Source: JAICND01 sp040905905 (lineage in GTDB: Bacteria > Actinomycetota > Acidimicrobiia > Spongiisociales > ZC4RG35). From it: 64,000 nt of DNA. Positions 1-7,627 of the stretch are shown here, in pieces. A program made the translations under genes and the position numbers. Each line of letters begins with the position of its first letter. Position 1 is the stretch's first letter. The stretch lies in contig JBBDQN010000056.1 in the NCBI GenBank assembly GCA_040905905.1, forward strand, positions 8,992-72,991, read 5' to 3'. Under the pieces are notes generated by a model. It did not search any database and was not told where the DNA came from. It was given only the letters and a program-made list of their open reading frames with translations.

Positions 1-1
1 C

Positions 2-2107
2 AGCGTCGGGATTCACCGTGGCTTTGTCGCCCCCGGACTCGGACTGGCGGTGCTCGGTGAGCAGGAGGTGGCCGGCCGGCGCCGGGCTCATCGCAGCCCC
101 AGTCGTCGCCGGGGCGAATCCGGGCTCAACTATGCCGATCTGTCTTTCGGTGACTACGTAGTGCATCACCGTCACGGAATCGGGCGTTTCGAGGGCCTGG
201 TATCGAAAACCATGGCGGGGGTGGAGCGCGACTATCTGGTTATCGGGTACGCGTCCGAAGATCGGCTCTACGTGCCCACCGACCAGCTCGCGTCGGTCCG
301 GAAGTACACCGGTGGGGAAGCACCGCGGGTTTCACGGATGGGCGGCAAGGATTGGGGTGAAACCAAGGAGCGGGTCCGCAAGGCGGTGGCGGCCGTGGCC
401 GAGCAGGTGGTTCGTCTCCACCGGGCCCGGGTCCGCGCCCGGGGCTTCGCCTTCCCCCCCGACACCCCGTGGCAGGGTGAGGTCGAGGCTTCGTTCCCCT
501 ACGAGGAGACTCCCGACCAGCTTGTGGCCATCGCCGATGTGAAAGAGGACATGGAGGCTTCCATCCCGATGGACCGTCTCATCTTCGGCGACGTGGGATA
601 CGGGAAAACCGAGGTGGCGCTACGTGCAGCGTTCAAGGCCGCCAACGCCGGCAAACAGGTGGCGGTGCTGGTCCCCACAACATTGCTGGCCCAACAGCAC
701 CACCAGACCTTTACCGATCGGCTTGAGCAATACCCGCTCCGGGTGGAGGTCCTGTCAAGGTTTCTTACATCCAAGCAACAACTTTCGGTCATCGAGGGCA
801 TCACCACCGGAGCCGTAGACATCGTCATCGGCACCCATCGACTCCTCTCCGAGGATGTCCGGTGGAAGAACCTCGGTCTGGTGGTGGTCGACGAGGAGCA
901 GCGTTTCGGGGTGAGCGCCAAAGATCAGCTCAAACAATTGAAGGTCGGGGTCGACGTACTCACCCTCACGGCCACTCCGATTCCCCGCACCCTGGAGATG
1001 GCCCTCACCGGAATCCGGCAGGTGAGCCACATCCGTACCGCCCCCGAGGACCGGCATCCGATCCTGACCTATGTCGGCCCCTTTGATTCGCAGTCGGTAT
1101 CTGCGGCGATACGACGCGAGTTGCTCCGCGACGGCCAGGTCTTCTACGTCCACAACCGGGTGGCGTCCATCGATGAGGCCGTGGGTAGGCTCCGCAACCT
1201 CGTTCCGGATGCCCGTATTGCCGTCGCTCATGGTCAGATGTCGGAGGGCCAACTCGAACAAGTCATGCTCGACTTCTGGAGTCGTGAATACGACGTGATG
1301 GTGGCTACCACCATCATCGAGTCGGGGCTGGATCTGCCCCAGGTCAACACCCTGATTGTCGAACGGGCCGATCTGCTTGGTCTTGCCCAGCTCTATCAGC
1401 TTCGTGGCCGGGTAGGCCGGTCAAGTCAGCGGGCTTATGCCTATCTCTTCCACCCGTCGGACCGGATCCTGAGCGAGGAGGCATATCGCCGGTTGGAGGC
1501 CATCGGCGAGGCCACCGACCTCGGTTCCGGCTTTCATCTCGCCCTGCGGGATTTGGAGATTCGGGGTGCAGGGTCGATTCTCGGGGAGGTGCAGTCCGGC
1601 CACATCGCCGCGGTCGGATTCGACCTCTATGCAGAGCTGGTGGCGGAAGCCGTTTCGCGCCTGGAAGGCACCGAGCTCGTGTCTAAGGAGGTGAGGGAGG
1701 TCCGGATCGAGTTGCCAATGGACGCCCATCTCCCCGACGACTACGTGCCCGAGCAGAGCCTCCGTCTCGAGGCCTACCGGCGGTTGGCGACCGCTGCCGA
1801 CCAGGTGGCGGTTGACGATGTTGCCTCCGAGTGGACCGACCGTTTTGGCCCCCTACCACCCGCCGCCACGGCTTTGATCGACATTGCTCGCCTGCGGGTG
1901 GAGGCACTTCGGGTCGGACTCAACGAACTCGTCAACCTCAGGTCGGAGGTGCGGATGTCGCCGGTCGACCTCAGCGCCAGCCAGGAGGTGCGTCTTCAGC
2001 GCCTGGTCAAGAAGGCCGTTTTGCGAAACGATGTGCTCTTTATCCCTGCTCCTAAGGACTTGGTAAACGGCTTGCGCGCATTCCTTTTAGAAATGTGGCC
2101 CAATTAA
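2..2107 (+). CDS. mfd: Transcription-repair coupling factor Mfd, C-terminal part (5' end outside window)
   Basis: Mfd is an ATP-driven translocase that removes stalled RNA polymerase and recruits UvrA. The frame is open from base 2 with family-like residues (GFVAPG..LAVLGEQE), so the internal GTG at 50 is not the true start; the UvrB-like N-terminal modules lie upstream of the window. Visible in order: the CarD-like RNA polymerase-interacting domain (GDYVVHHRHGIGRF), the helicase core with Walker A GDVGYGKTE, DEEQRFG box and TATPIPRT, the second RecA-like lobe with QLRGRVGR, and the C-terminal TRCF domain. It ends 1 nt before the SurA-like gene and heads a typical actinobacterial housekeeping run. 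Confidence 0.96.
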   Translation, partial: SVGIHRGFVAPGLGLAVLGEQEVAGRRRAHRSPSRRRGESGLNYADLSFGDYVVHHRHGIGRFEGLVSKTMAGVERDYLVIGYASEDRLYVPTDQLASVRKYTGGEAPRVSRMGGKDWGETKERVRKAVAAVAEQVVRLHRARVRARGFAFPPDTPWQGEVEASFPYEETPDQLVAIADVKEDMEASIPMDRLIFGDVGYGKTEVALRAAFKAANAGKQVAVLVPTTLLAQQHHQTFTDRLEQYPLRVEVLSRFLTSKQQLSVIEGITTGAVDIVIGTHRLLSEDVRWKNLGLVVVDEEQRFGVSAKDQLKQLKVGVDVLTLTATPIPRTLEMALTGIRQVSHIRTAPEDRHPILTYVGPFDSQSVSAAIRRELLRDGQVFYVHNRVASIDEAVGRLRNLVPDARIAVAHGQMSEGQLEQVMLDFWSREYDVMVATTIIESGLDLPQVNTLIVERADLLGLAQLYQLRGRVGRSSQRAYAYLFHPSDRILSEEAYRRLEAIGEATDLGSGFHLALRDLEIRGAGSILGEVQSGHIAAVGFDLYAELVAEAVSRLEGTELVSKEVREVRIELPMDAHLPDDYVPEQSLRLEAYRRLATAADQVAVDDVASEWTDRFGPLPPAATALIDIARLRVEALRVGLNELVNLRSEVRMSPVDLSASQEVRLQRLVKKAVLRNDVLFIPAPKDLVNGLRAFLLEMWPN

Positions 2108-2108
2108 T

Positions 2109-3044
2109 ATGTCCACCTTGCGCAAGCACCTCCTTCCGCTGGCCGCTGTCTCTTTCACCCTCGTCGCCTGTGCAGGCGGCGCCGGTGGCGTGGTCGCCGC
2201 CACCGTCAACGGAACCGACATAACAGTTGCCGATGTGCAAGCAACGCGAATCCAGCCAGCAGACGACGATGGCACCATCGACAAGGTGGTCTTCGCAACC
2301 CACCTCACCGGAGCGATCGTCGACCAGGTGGTTATCGAGGCCGTCAGTGACGAATTTGCCATCGAACCCACCCCTGAGGAGATCGACGCCAAGATCCTGC
2401 AGCTAGGCGAACTGATCACCGTCGCTCAGGGCATCTCGCTTGCCGACTTCTTACAGAACGAGGGGCTCACAGAGAGCCAGTTCCGCGTCATTGCCAATCA
2501 GCAGGTGATCCGCGACAAGCTCATCGAACGCTTCCGACCAGACGTTCTGCCAGGTTCCGATGCAGATGCGGAGTTGTTGCGAACCGCTGAGGGCCTCCGC
2601 CTCGTCAGCGTTTGTGCAAGCCACATCCTCGTGCCCACTGAAGAGGAGGCGTTCGCGGCCAAGGTCCGGATCGACGGTGGCGAGGCCTTTGCCACGGTCG
2701 CTACCGAGCTGGGCACCGACGGGACCGCTGCTAGTGGAGGCGACCTCGGCTGCGCCGCCCTGAGCCGTTATGTGCCAGAGTTCGCCGAGGCGGCGTCCAA
2801 TGCCCGCCTGGGGGTTGTCACAAGCCCGGTCGCATCCGAGTCTGGATGGCATCTAATCCTCGTGCGGGAACGTGATGAGCCAACTCTGGCCGAGCTCAAA
2901 GAGCGAATCACGGGCGATCGCATCAATCAACTTGTCGACGCCTGGCTGCTCGGTGCATTCGCGGATGCAGTGGTTGAGGTCAATGCCGAATATGGCACCT
3001 GGGTGATCGAGCCGGTCCCCCAGGTTGTCCCTCCGACAGGTTGA
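2109..3044 (+). CDS. SurA/PpiC-type peptidyl-prolyl isomerase lipoprotein
   Basis: Predicted surface-anchored folding factor of 311 residues. The N-terminus is a lipoprotein signal (basic start, hydrophobic core, lipobox LVAC with Cys near residue 21). A SurA_N-like helical segment (about residues 30-140) is followed by a parvulin-type rotamase region (about 165-265) containing ASHILV, the GG.FA..A motif, GGDLG and SGWHLI. Substrates are secreted proteins by family knowledge; none can be named here. The ATG lies directly after the mfd stop. The 3' end overlaps mazG by 4 nt (TTGA), suggesting coupled translation. Confidence 0.88.
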   Translation: MSTLRKHLLPLAAVSFTLVACAGGAGGVVAATVNGTDITVADVQATRIQPADDDGTIDKVVFATHLTGAIVDQVVIEAVSDEFAIEPTPEEIDAKILQLGELITVAQGISLADFLQNEGLTESQFRVIANQQVIRDKLIERFRPDVLPGSDADAELLRTAEGLRLVSVCASHILVPTEEEAFAAKVRIDGGEAFATVATELGTDGTAASGGDLGCAALSRYVPEFAEAASNARLGVVTSPVASESGWHLILVRERDEPTLAELKERITGDRINQLVDAWLLGAFADAVVEVNAEYGTWVIEPVPQVVPPTG

Positions 3045-4462
3045 CCAACAGTCTCGTGGTAGCCGGGCTCGGTCCCGGTGGCTGGAGCCGGGTCGACCCG
3101 GCGACACGGAACCTCCTCCTTGATCCGGTGAACGCCGTGATCGTCCGCACCCTGGACCATCCTGCCGCCACCGAACTTGCTCAGCTTCGTGCGGTGACGA
3201 GTTGTGACGACCTTTATCAAAGCAACGAGAGTTTCGAAGATGTTTACGCAGCGATCACCGAGCGAGTGATAAAAAGCACCCGTCAATACCCGACCGTGTA
3301 CGCGGTCCCTGGTAGCCCGCTATTGGGAGAGTTGGCCGTAGGACGGATTCGAGAGGCCGCCGCTGCCGCCGGTTTCGATTGCAGGGTCGTCGGTGCCGAG
3401 TCGTTCCTCGACGCGGTCCTATCGGCGGTGGGGTACGACCCGCTCGATCGGGGACTGCGCCTCCTCAACGGTCACCATCTGCCGTCACCACTGGTTATCG
3501 ACTCGCCAACAATTGTCACCCACCTCGATCAACCGGTCGTCCTGGCAGATGTCATTGCCGGGCTGGAAAGAGTCGTCGCCGAAGAATCCGTCGCTGTCCT
3601 CATCGTGGATGCCGGCGGCGATCACCAAAAGCTGGTGGAGGGCAGGCTTGCCGACCTCGACCCCAGCCTGGCGGGACCACGCACTTCGCTCTTCGTGGAT
3701 CCCGAACCCGGTGGGCTGGTAGGGGTGATTAGGACCATGTGGCGTCTCCGACACGAATGCCCCTGGGACCGCCGCCAAACCCACGAAAGCCTGGTCAAGA
3801 ACCTGGTCGAGGAATGTTACGAGTTGATCGAGGCCATCGCCGCCAACTCCGACGGCACCGCCTGTGGGGCGGTCGAGGACGAGCTGGGTGATGTCTTGCT
3901 ACAGGTCTTGTTTCACGCGGCTATCGCTCGCCAGGAAGGTGCCTTCGACATCGAGGATGTCGCCGAGAATCTTCGCCAGAAACTGGTCCGGCGCCATCCG
4001 CACGTGTTCGGGTCAGTTGAGGTCGCTTCGGCTGAGGACGTCAAGGCCAACTGGGATCGGATCAAAGAGGAGGAACGGGGCGAGGCGCACTCCTCGTTGC
4101 TGGACGGGGTGCCGGTGGGGATGCCGGCGCTGGAACGCGCCGCCAAGCTGCAAAGACGGGCAGCCGCAGTTGGCTTTGATTGGCCGGACCCGGCGGGTGT
4201 CATCGAAAAACTACGGGAGGAGATCGGTGAGGTGGGCCAGGCCCTGGCCAGCTCAGAGCACATCGAGGAGGAGGTGGGCGATGTCCTTTTCACCGTCGTC
4301 AATCTCAGCCGTCACCTTGGGGTCGATCCCGAGCTCGTGCTGCGTGGCGCCAACGACCGTTTCACCACCCGATTTCGGGCGATGGAGGCGATGGGGCCCA
4401 TGGAATCGCTGAGCCCTGACGAGCTCGATCGACGCTGGGCAAAGGTCAAGTCAGATGAGTGA
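3041..4462 (+). CDS. mazG: MazG-family nucleoside triphosphate pyrophosphohydrolase with tetrapyrrole-methylase-like N-domain
   Basis: A fusion like Bacillus YabN, 473 residues. Residues 1 to about 225 resemble a SAM-dependent tetrapyrrole methylase fold (GLGPGG near the start, PGSPLLGE), of unclear activity in this family. From about 230 there are two MazG repeats: the first has LRHECPWDRRQTHESL, EE.YE and the metal-binding EDELGDVLLQ; the second has EEIGEVGQA and EEEVGDVLF. MazG hydrolyses non-canonical or excess NTPs to NMPs and PPi in the cytosol. The start is TTG at 3041, inside the previous stop. Eno follows after 22 nt. Confidence 0.9.
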   Translation: MTNSLVVAGLGPGGWSRVDPATRNLLLDPVNAVIVRTLDHPAATELAQLRAVTSCDDLYQSNESFEDVYAAITERVIKSTRQYPTVYAVPGSPLLGELAVGRIREAAAAAGFDCRVVGAESFLDAVLSAVGYDPLDRGLRLLNGHHLPSPLVIDSPTIVTHLDQPVVLADVIAGLERVVAEESVAVLIVDAGGDHQKLVEGRLADLDPSLAGPRTSLFVDPEPGGLVGVIRTMWRLRHECPWDRRQTHESLVKNLVEECYELIEAIAANSDGTACGAVEDELGDVLLQVLFHAAIARQEGAFDIEDVAENLRQKLVRRHPHVFGSVEVASAEDVKANWDRIKEEERGEAHSSLLDGVPVGMPALERAAKLQRRAAAVGFDWPDPAGVIEKLREEIGEVGQALASSEHIEEEVGDVLFTVVNLSRHLGVDPELVLRGANDRFTTRFRAMEAMGPMESLSPDELDRRWAKVKSDE

Positions 4463-4484
4463 TGCCCGCTAGGTTGGATAACCC

Positions 4485-5762
4485 GTGACAACTGTCATTA
4501 CCCGTATCCACGCCCGTGAAGTCCTCGACTCGCGTGGCAATCCGACGGTCGAAGCCGAGGTTCACCTCGCCGGCGGCGGGTTTGGCCGGGCAGCGGTGCC
4601 TTCGGGTGCCTCGACCGGAGCCGGGGAAGCGGTCGAACTGAGGGACGGGCGGGATCGTTACGGCGGCAAAGGGGTGATGACCGCGGTCAATAACGTCAAC
4701 AAGGCCATTGCTGAGGTTCTGGGGGGCATGGATGCCGTGGGTCAGGACACCATCGACCAGACGATGATCGATCTCGATGCCACCATCGACAAGTCGCGGC
4801 TTGGTGCCAACGCCATCCTGGCGGTTTCTCTTGCGGTCGCCAGGGCCGCTGCCGCCGCGACCGGTTTGCCCCTCTACCGCTATCTGGGGGGCCCCTGGTC
4901 ACGGGTGCTGCCTGTGCCATGTCTCAACGTTCTCAACGGAGGCGCCCATGCCTCCAACTCGATCGACGTCCAGGAGTTCATGTTGGTCCCGGGCGGTTTC
5001 GACACCTTCGGGGAAGCGTTACGGGCGGGAGTGGAGTGTTACCAGTCCCTCAAGAAAGTGCTGGCGGGGCGAGGACTGGCGACCAACGTCGGTGACGAGG
5101 GAGGCTTTGCCCCCAACCTCCCCACCAACCGTGCCGCCCTGGCACTGGTGGCAGAAGCTGTTGAGGTAGCCGGGTACAAACTGGGTGAGGAGATCGCCCT
5201 CGCTCTTGATGTCGCCGCCACCGAGTTGTTCACGGGCGGCCGATACCACCTGGAGGGTGGCGAGCTCACCTCCGCCGAGATGGTCGACTTCCTGGCGGGG
5301 TTAGTCGACGAGTTTCCGTTAGTTTCGGTCGAAGACGGAATGGCCGAAGCCGACTGGGACGGTTGGCAGTTACTAACCAAACAGTTGGGGGGACGGGTGC
5401 AACTGGTCGGCGACGACATCTTCGTCACCAACGATGACTTGCTCCGCCAGGGCATTGCCAATGGGGCAGCCAACGCCATCCTCATCAAGGTCAACCAGAT
5501 CGGCACTCTCTCGGAGACCATCCGAACAATGGACACCGCCGCCCGGGCCGGTTACGGCCGGATGATCAGCCACCGTTCGGGAGAAACCGAAGATTCCTTC
5601 ATCTCCGATTTGGCGGTCGCTACCAATGCGGGTCAAATCAAGTCCGGTGCTCCGGCGCGGGGGGAACGCACCGCCAAATACAACCAGTTGCTCCGGATCG
5701 AAGAGTCCCTTGCTGGCGAGGCTCGTTATGGAGGGTGGGAGACCTTCAGGAGGTTTCGGTGA
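4485..5762 (+). CDS. eno: Enolase
   Basis: Converts 2-phosphoglycerate to phosphoenolpyruvate in glycolysis; cytosolic dimer. The 425-residue length is normal. Family signatures are all present: REVLDSRGNPTVE at the N-terminus, PSGASTG, the substrate loop, metal ligands in ALDVAA, SVEDGM and VGDDIFVT, the catalytic lysine in ILIKVNQIGTL, and the SHRSGETED motif. The start is GTG at 4485 (MTTVITRIHAREV). No clear Shine-Dalgarno is visible before it. The last codons contain an AGGAGG that serves the downstream ftsB-like gene, whose GTG overlaps the eno stop. Confidence 0.97.
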   Translation: MTTVITRIHAREVLDSRGNPTVEAEVHLAGGGFGRAAVPSGASTGAGEAVELRDGRDRYGGKGVMTAVNNVNKAIAEVLGGMDAVGQDTIDQTMIDLDATIDKSRLGANAILAVSLAVARAAAAATGLPLYRYLGGPWSRVLPVPCLNVLNGGAHASNSIDVQEFMLVPGGFDTFGEALRAGVECYQSLKKVLAGRGLATNVGDEGGFAPNLPTNRAALALVAEAVEVAGYKLGEEIALALDVAATELFTGGRYHLEGGELTSAEMVDFLAGLVDEFPLVSVEDGMAEADWDGWQLLTKQLGGRVQLVGDDIFVTNDDLLRQGIANGAANAILIKVNQIGTLSETIRTMDTAARAGYGRMISHRSGETEDSFISDLAVATNAGQIKSGAPARGERTAKYNQLLRIEESLAGEARYGGWETFRRFR

Positions 5763-6154
5763 AGCGCCTCAGTAAGCCGGCGATGTGGACTGCCACCCTG
5801 GCCCTATTGGTCGTCGGGCTCGCACTTGTCACCGCGGTCATCCCATTTCGGCAGATCATCGATCAGCAACGGCGGGTGGAGACGGCGGCGGCAGAGCTCG
5901 AGGCCATCACCACCGAGAACCGATTGTTAGAGAGTGAGGTAGCAGCCCTCAGCACTCCCGAAGAGATCGAGCGTCTCGCCCGCGAGCAGTTGGGGTACGT
6001 CATGCCAGGAGACATCGCTTATGTCGTGCTCGAGCCGGGAGGCGATACCACCAGCACCATCCCCATGCCGGTGACCGAATCTGTGCCCCCGGAAGTGCCC
6101 TGGTACAAGGCGATCTGGAACTTCTTCACCGGCGCTGATCTAGTTGGCGGTTGA
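5759..6154 (+). CDS. Septum formation initiator protein (FtsB/DivIC family)
   Basis: Small bitopic membrane protein of 131 residues in the FtsB/DivIC family, which links FtsL and FtsQ-type proteins in the divisome. One transmembrane helix (about residues 9-29) is followed by a short coiled coil (heptad-like QQRRVETAAAELEAI) and the family motif IERLAREQLGYVMPGD. A Pro/Thr-rich tail ends in an aromatic patch (WYKAIWNFF). I place the start at GTG 5759 because AGGAGG lies at 5748-5753 inside eno; a longer reading from 5735 would add eight residues encoded within eno. It overlaps the DUF501 gene by 11 nt. Confidence 0.85.
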   Translation: MKRLSKPAMWTATLALLVVGLALVTAVIPFRQIIDQQRRVETAAAELEAITTENRLLESEVAALSTPEEIERLAREQLGYVMPGDIAYVVLEPGGDTTSTIPMPVTESVPPEVPWYKAIWNFFTGADLVGG

Positions 6155-6656
6155 TTCCGAGGTTATCGCTGCCCAGATCGGGCGCCCGCTCCGGGCCCTC
6201 TCCGAGGTGGTGGGACGGTGCCCACTGGGTCTTCCGGTGGTCGTAACGGTTCCACCAGTGCTCGATGACGGGACACCTTTCCCCACCAGGTTCTGGCTCA
6301 CCTGTCCCCTCGCGGTGAGAAGAGTGGCTCGTTTGGAGTCGGTGGGCGGAGTCCAGGAGATGGATGCCCGGGTCGACACCGATCCGGCATTCGCCGCCGC
6401 TCTCGAGGAAGCTCACGATCGCTATCGCCAAGACCGCGACCTGCTGCTTCCGGCCGAGGTTGGCCATCGGCCAACCGGGGGAGTGGCCGGGGCGGTCCGC
6501 GGCGTGAAATGCCTCCATGCCCACTACGCCGACCACGCCGCCGGAAACAGCAATCCGGTCGGATCATTGGTGGCTCCCCTGATCGAGCCCCTCGACTGCA
6601 CCATCCCCTGTGTTGTCGAAGGAGCACGCAATCCGGATTGGCGTGAGCCAAGGTGA
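6144..6656 (+). CDS. DUF501 family protein
   Basis: 170 residues matching the actinobacterial DUF501 family: the N-terminal IGRPLR..SEV segment, LPVVV..PP.LDDGTPFPT.FWLTCP, a central acidic helix (EEAHDRYRQDRD), and the C-terminal GVKCLHAHYA, NPVG and GRE-like region with CTIPCV. The conserved Cys and His residues (CLHAHYA and the two Cys near the end) hint at a metal or catalytic site, but the function is unknown. Nearly always found between ftsB and ppx in Actinobacteria, as here. The TTG start at 6144 lies inside the previous gene, and the 3' end overlaps ppx by 4 nt. Confidence 0.85.
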   Translation: MAVDSEVIAAQIGRPLRALSEVVGRCPLGLPVVVTVPPVLDDGTPFPTRFWLTCPLAVRRVARLESVGGVQEMDARVDTDPAFAAALEEAHDRYRQDRDLLLPAEVGHRPTGGVAGAVRGVKCLHAHYADHAAGNSNPVGSLVAPLIEPLDCTIPCVVEGARNPDWREPR

Positions 6657-7525
6657 AACTGGCCGCGGTCGACATTGGAACCAACTCCATGAGGCTGTTG
6701 ATCGTCCACCATATTGGTGGTGGGTTGGTCGAACTGGGTCGCTGGCAGCGGGTGACGGCATTGGGTAGCGGTGTGGACTCCACCGGGATGCTCGCCGAGG
6801 AGGCGGTGGACCGAACCCTGCTCGCGTTGGCAGAGTTCGGCGGCCGGATGGAGCAGCTGGAGGTGACCCGGCGGAGAGCGGTGGCCACTTCGGCTTCGCG
6901 CGATGCCGCCAATCGAGGTGCCTTCTTTGATCGAGCCGAAATCGCCCTCGGGGTAAGGCCCGACCTGATCACTGGCGACGAGGAGGCGAGGTTGGCGTTT
7001 GCCGGCGCCACTTACGGTCTGGCATCGCCCCCACCAATAGTGGTTATCGACATCGGGGGCGGGTCGACCGAATTCGTTACCGTGGACGGAGGCCGCTCAG
7101 TTGACATCGGATCGGTGCGATTGACTGAGAGAGTGCTCGTCCACCGTCCGTCCCTGCCGGAGGAACTGGCGGCCGCCCGCGAGATGGTTGAGCAGCATCT
7201 GACCGGCATCACCTCTATGGAGGGAACGGTGATCGGAGTGGCGGGAACCTGGACCAGCTTGGCTGGAATCCACCTGGAGAGCGAAGAGGTTCACCTGACC
7301 GAGCTCACTGCTGGCGACGTTGCCGGCTTGGTCGGGAAGCTTGCGGCGCTGACCATAGAAGAGACTGCCGATCTGCCCGGATTTGACTCGGCCCGGGCGC
7401 CGGTGATCCTGGCCGGGGCAATAATCGCCGAAGGCGCTATGGCGGCCTTAGCCGCCGAGAGAATTCTGACGTCCAACCATGACCTGCTTGACGGGGTTGT
7501 GCAGCAGCTAGTCGACTCTCCGTAG
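6653..7525 (+). CDS. ppx: Ppx/GppA family exopolyphosphatase
   Basis: Cleaves terminal phosphate from polyphosphate (or pppGpp; the subfamilies are hard to separate by sequence). 290 residues, the short actinobacterial form without the C-terminal HD domain. ASKHA-fold phosphate motifs are visible: AAVDIGTNSMRLL at the N-terminus, ATSASRDAAN, TGDEEARLAF with the catalytic-type Glu, VIDIGGGSTEF, and GVAGTWTSLA. The start is GTG at 6653 overlapping the DUF501 stop. The stop is 15 nt before a tRNA gene, with no obvious terminator between. Confidence 0.9.
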   Translation: MKLAAVDIGTNSMRLLIVHHIGGGLVELGRWQRVTALGSGVDSTGMLAEEAVDRTLLALAEFGGRMEQLEVTRRRAVATSASRDAANRGAFFDRAEIALGVRPDLITGDEEARLAFAGATYGLASPPPIVVIDIGGGSTEFVTVDGGRSVDIGSVRLTERVLVHRPSLPEELAAAREMVEQHLTGITSMEGTVIGVAGTWTSLAGIHLESEEVHLTELTAGDVAGLVGKLAALTIEETADLPGFDSARAPVILAGAIIAEGAMAALAAERILTSNHDLLDGVVQQLVDSP

Positions 7526-7540
7526 GTAGCCTTCCAGCTT

Positions 7541-7623
7541 GCCCGGGTGGTGGAACGGCAGACACGAGGCACTTAAAATGCTTTGCCCGAAAGGGCGTGT
7601 GGGTTCAAGTCCCGCCCCGGGCA
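7541..7623 (+). tRNA. tRNA-Leu (anticodon UAA)
   Basis: Type II tRNA. The acceptor strands 7541-7547 (GCCCGGG) and 7616-7622 (CCCGGGC) pair perfectly, with discriminator A at 7623. The anticodon loop is CTTAAAA (UAA) on a stem AGGCA/TGCTT. A long variable arm (TGCCC-GAAA-GGGCG) fits leucine, and the T-loop TTCAAGT sits in a GTGGG/CCCGC stem. CCA is not encoded. The mature 3' end is only 4 nt before the aceK ATG, so the two must be on one transcript or aceK must start from within the tRNA. Confidence 0.95.
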
Positions 7624-7627
7624 CACG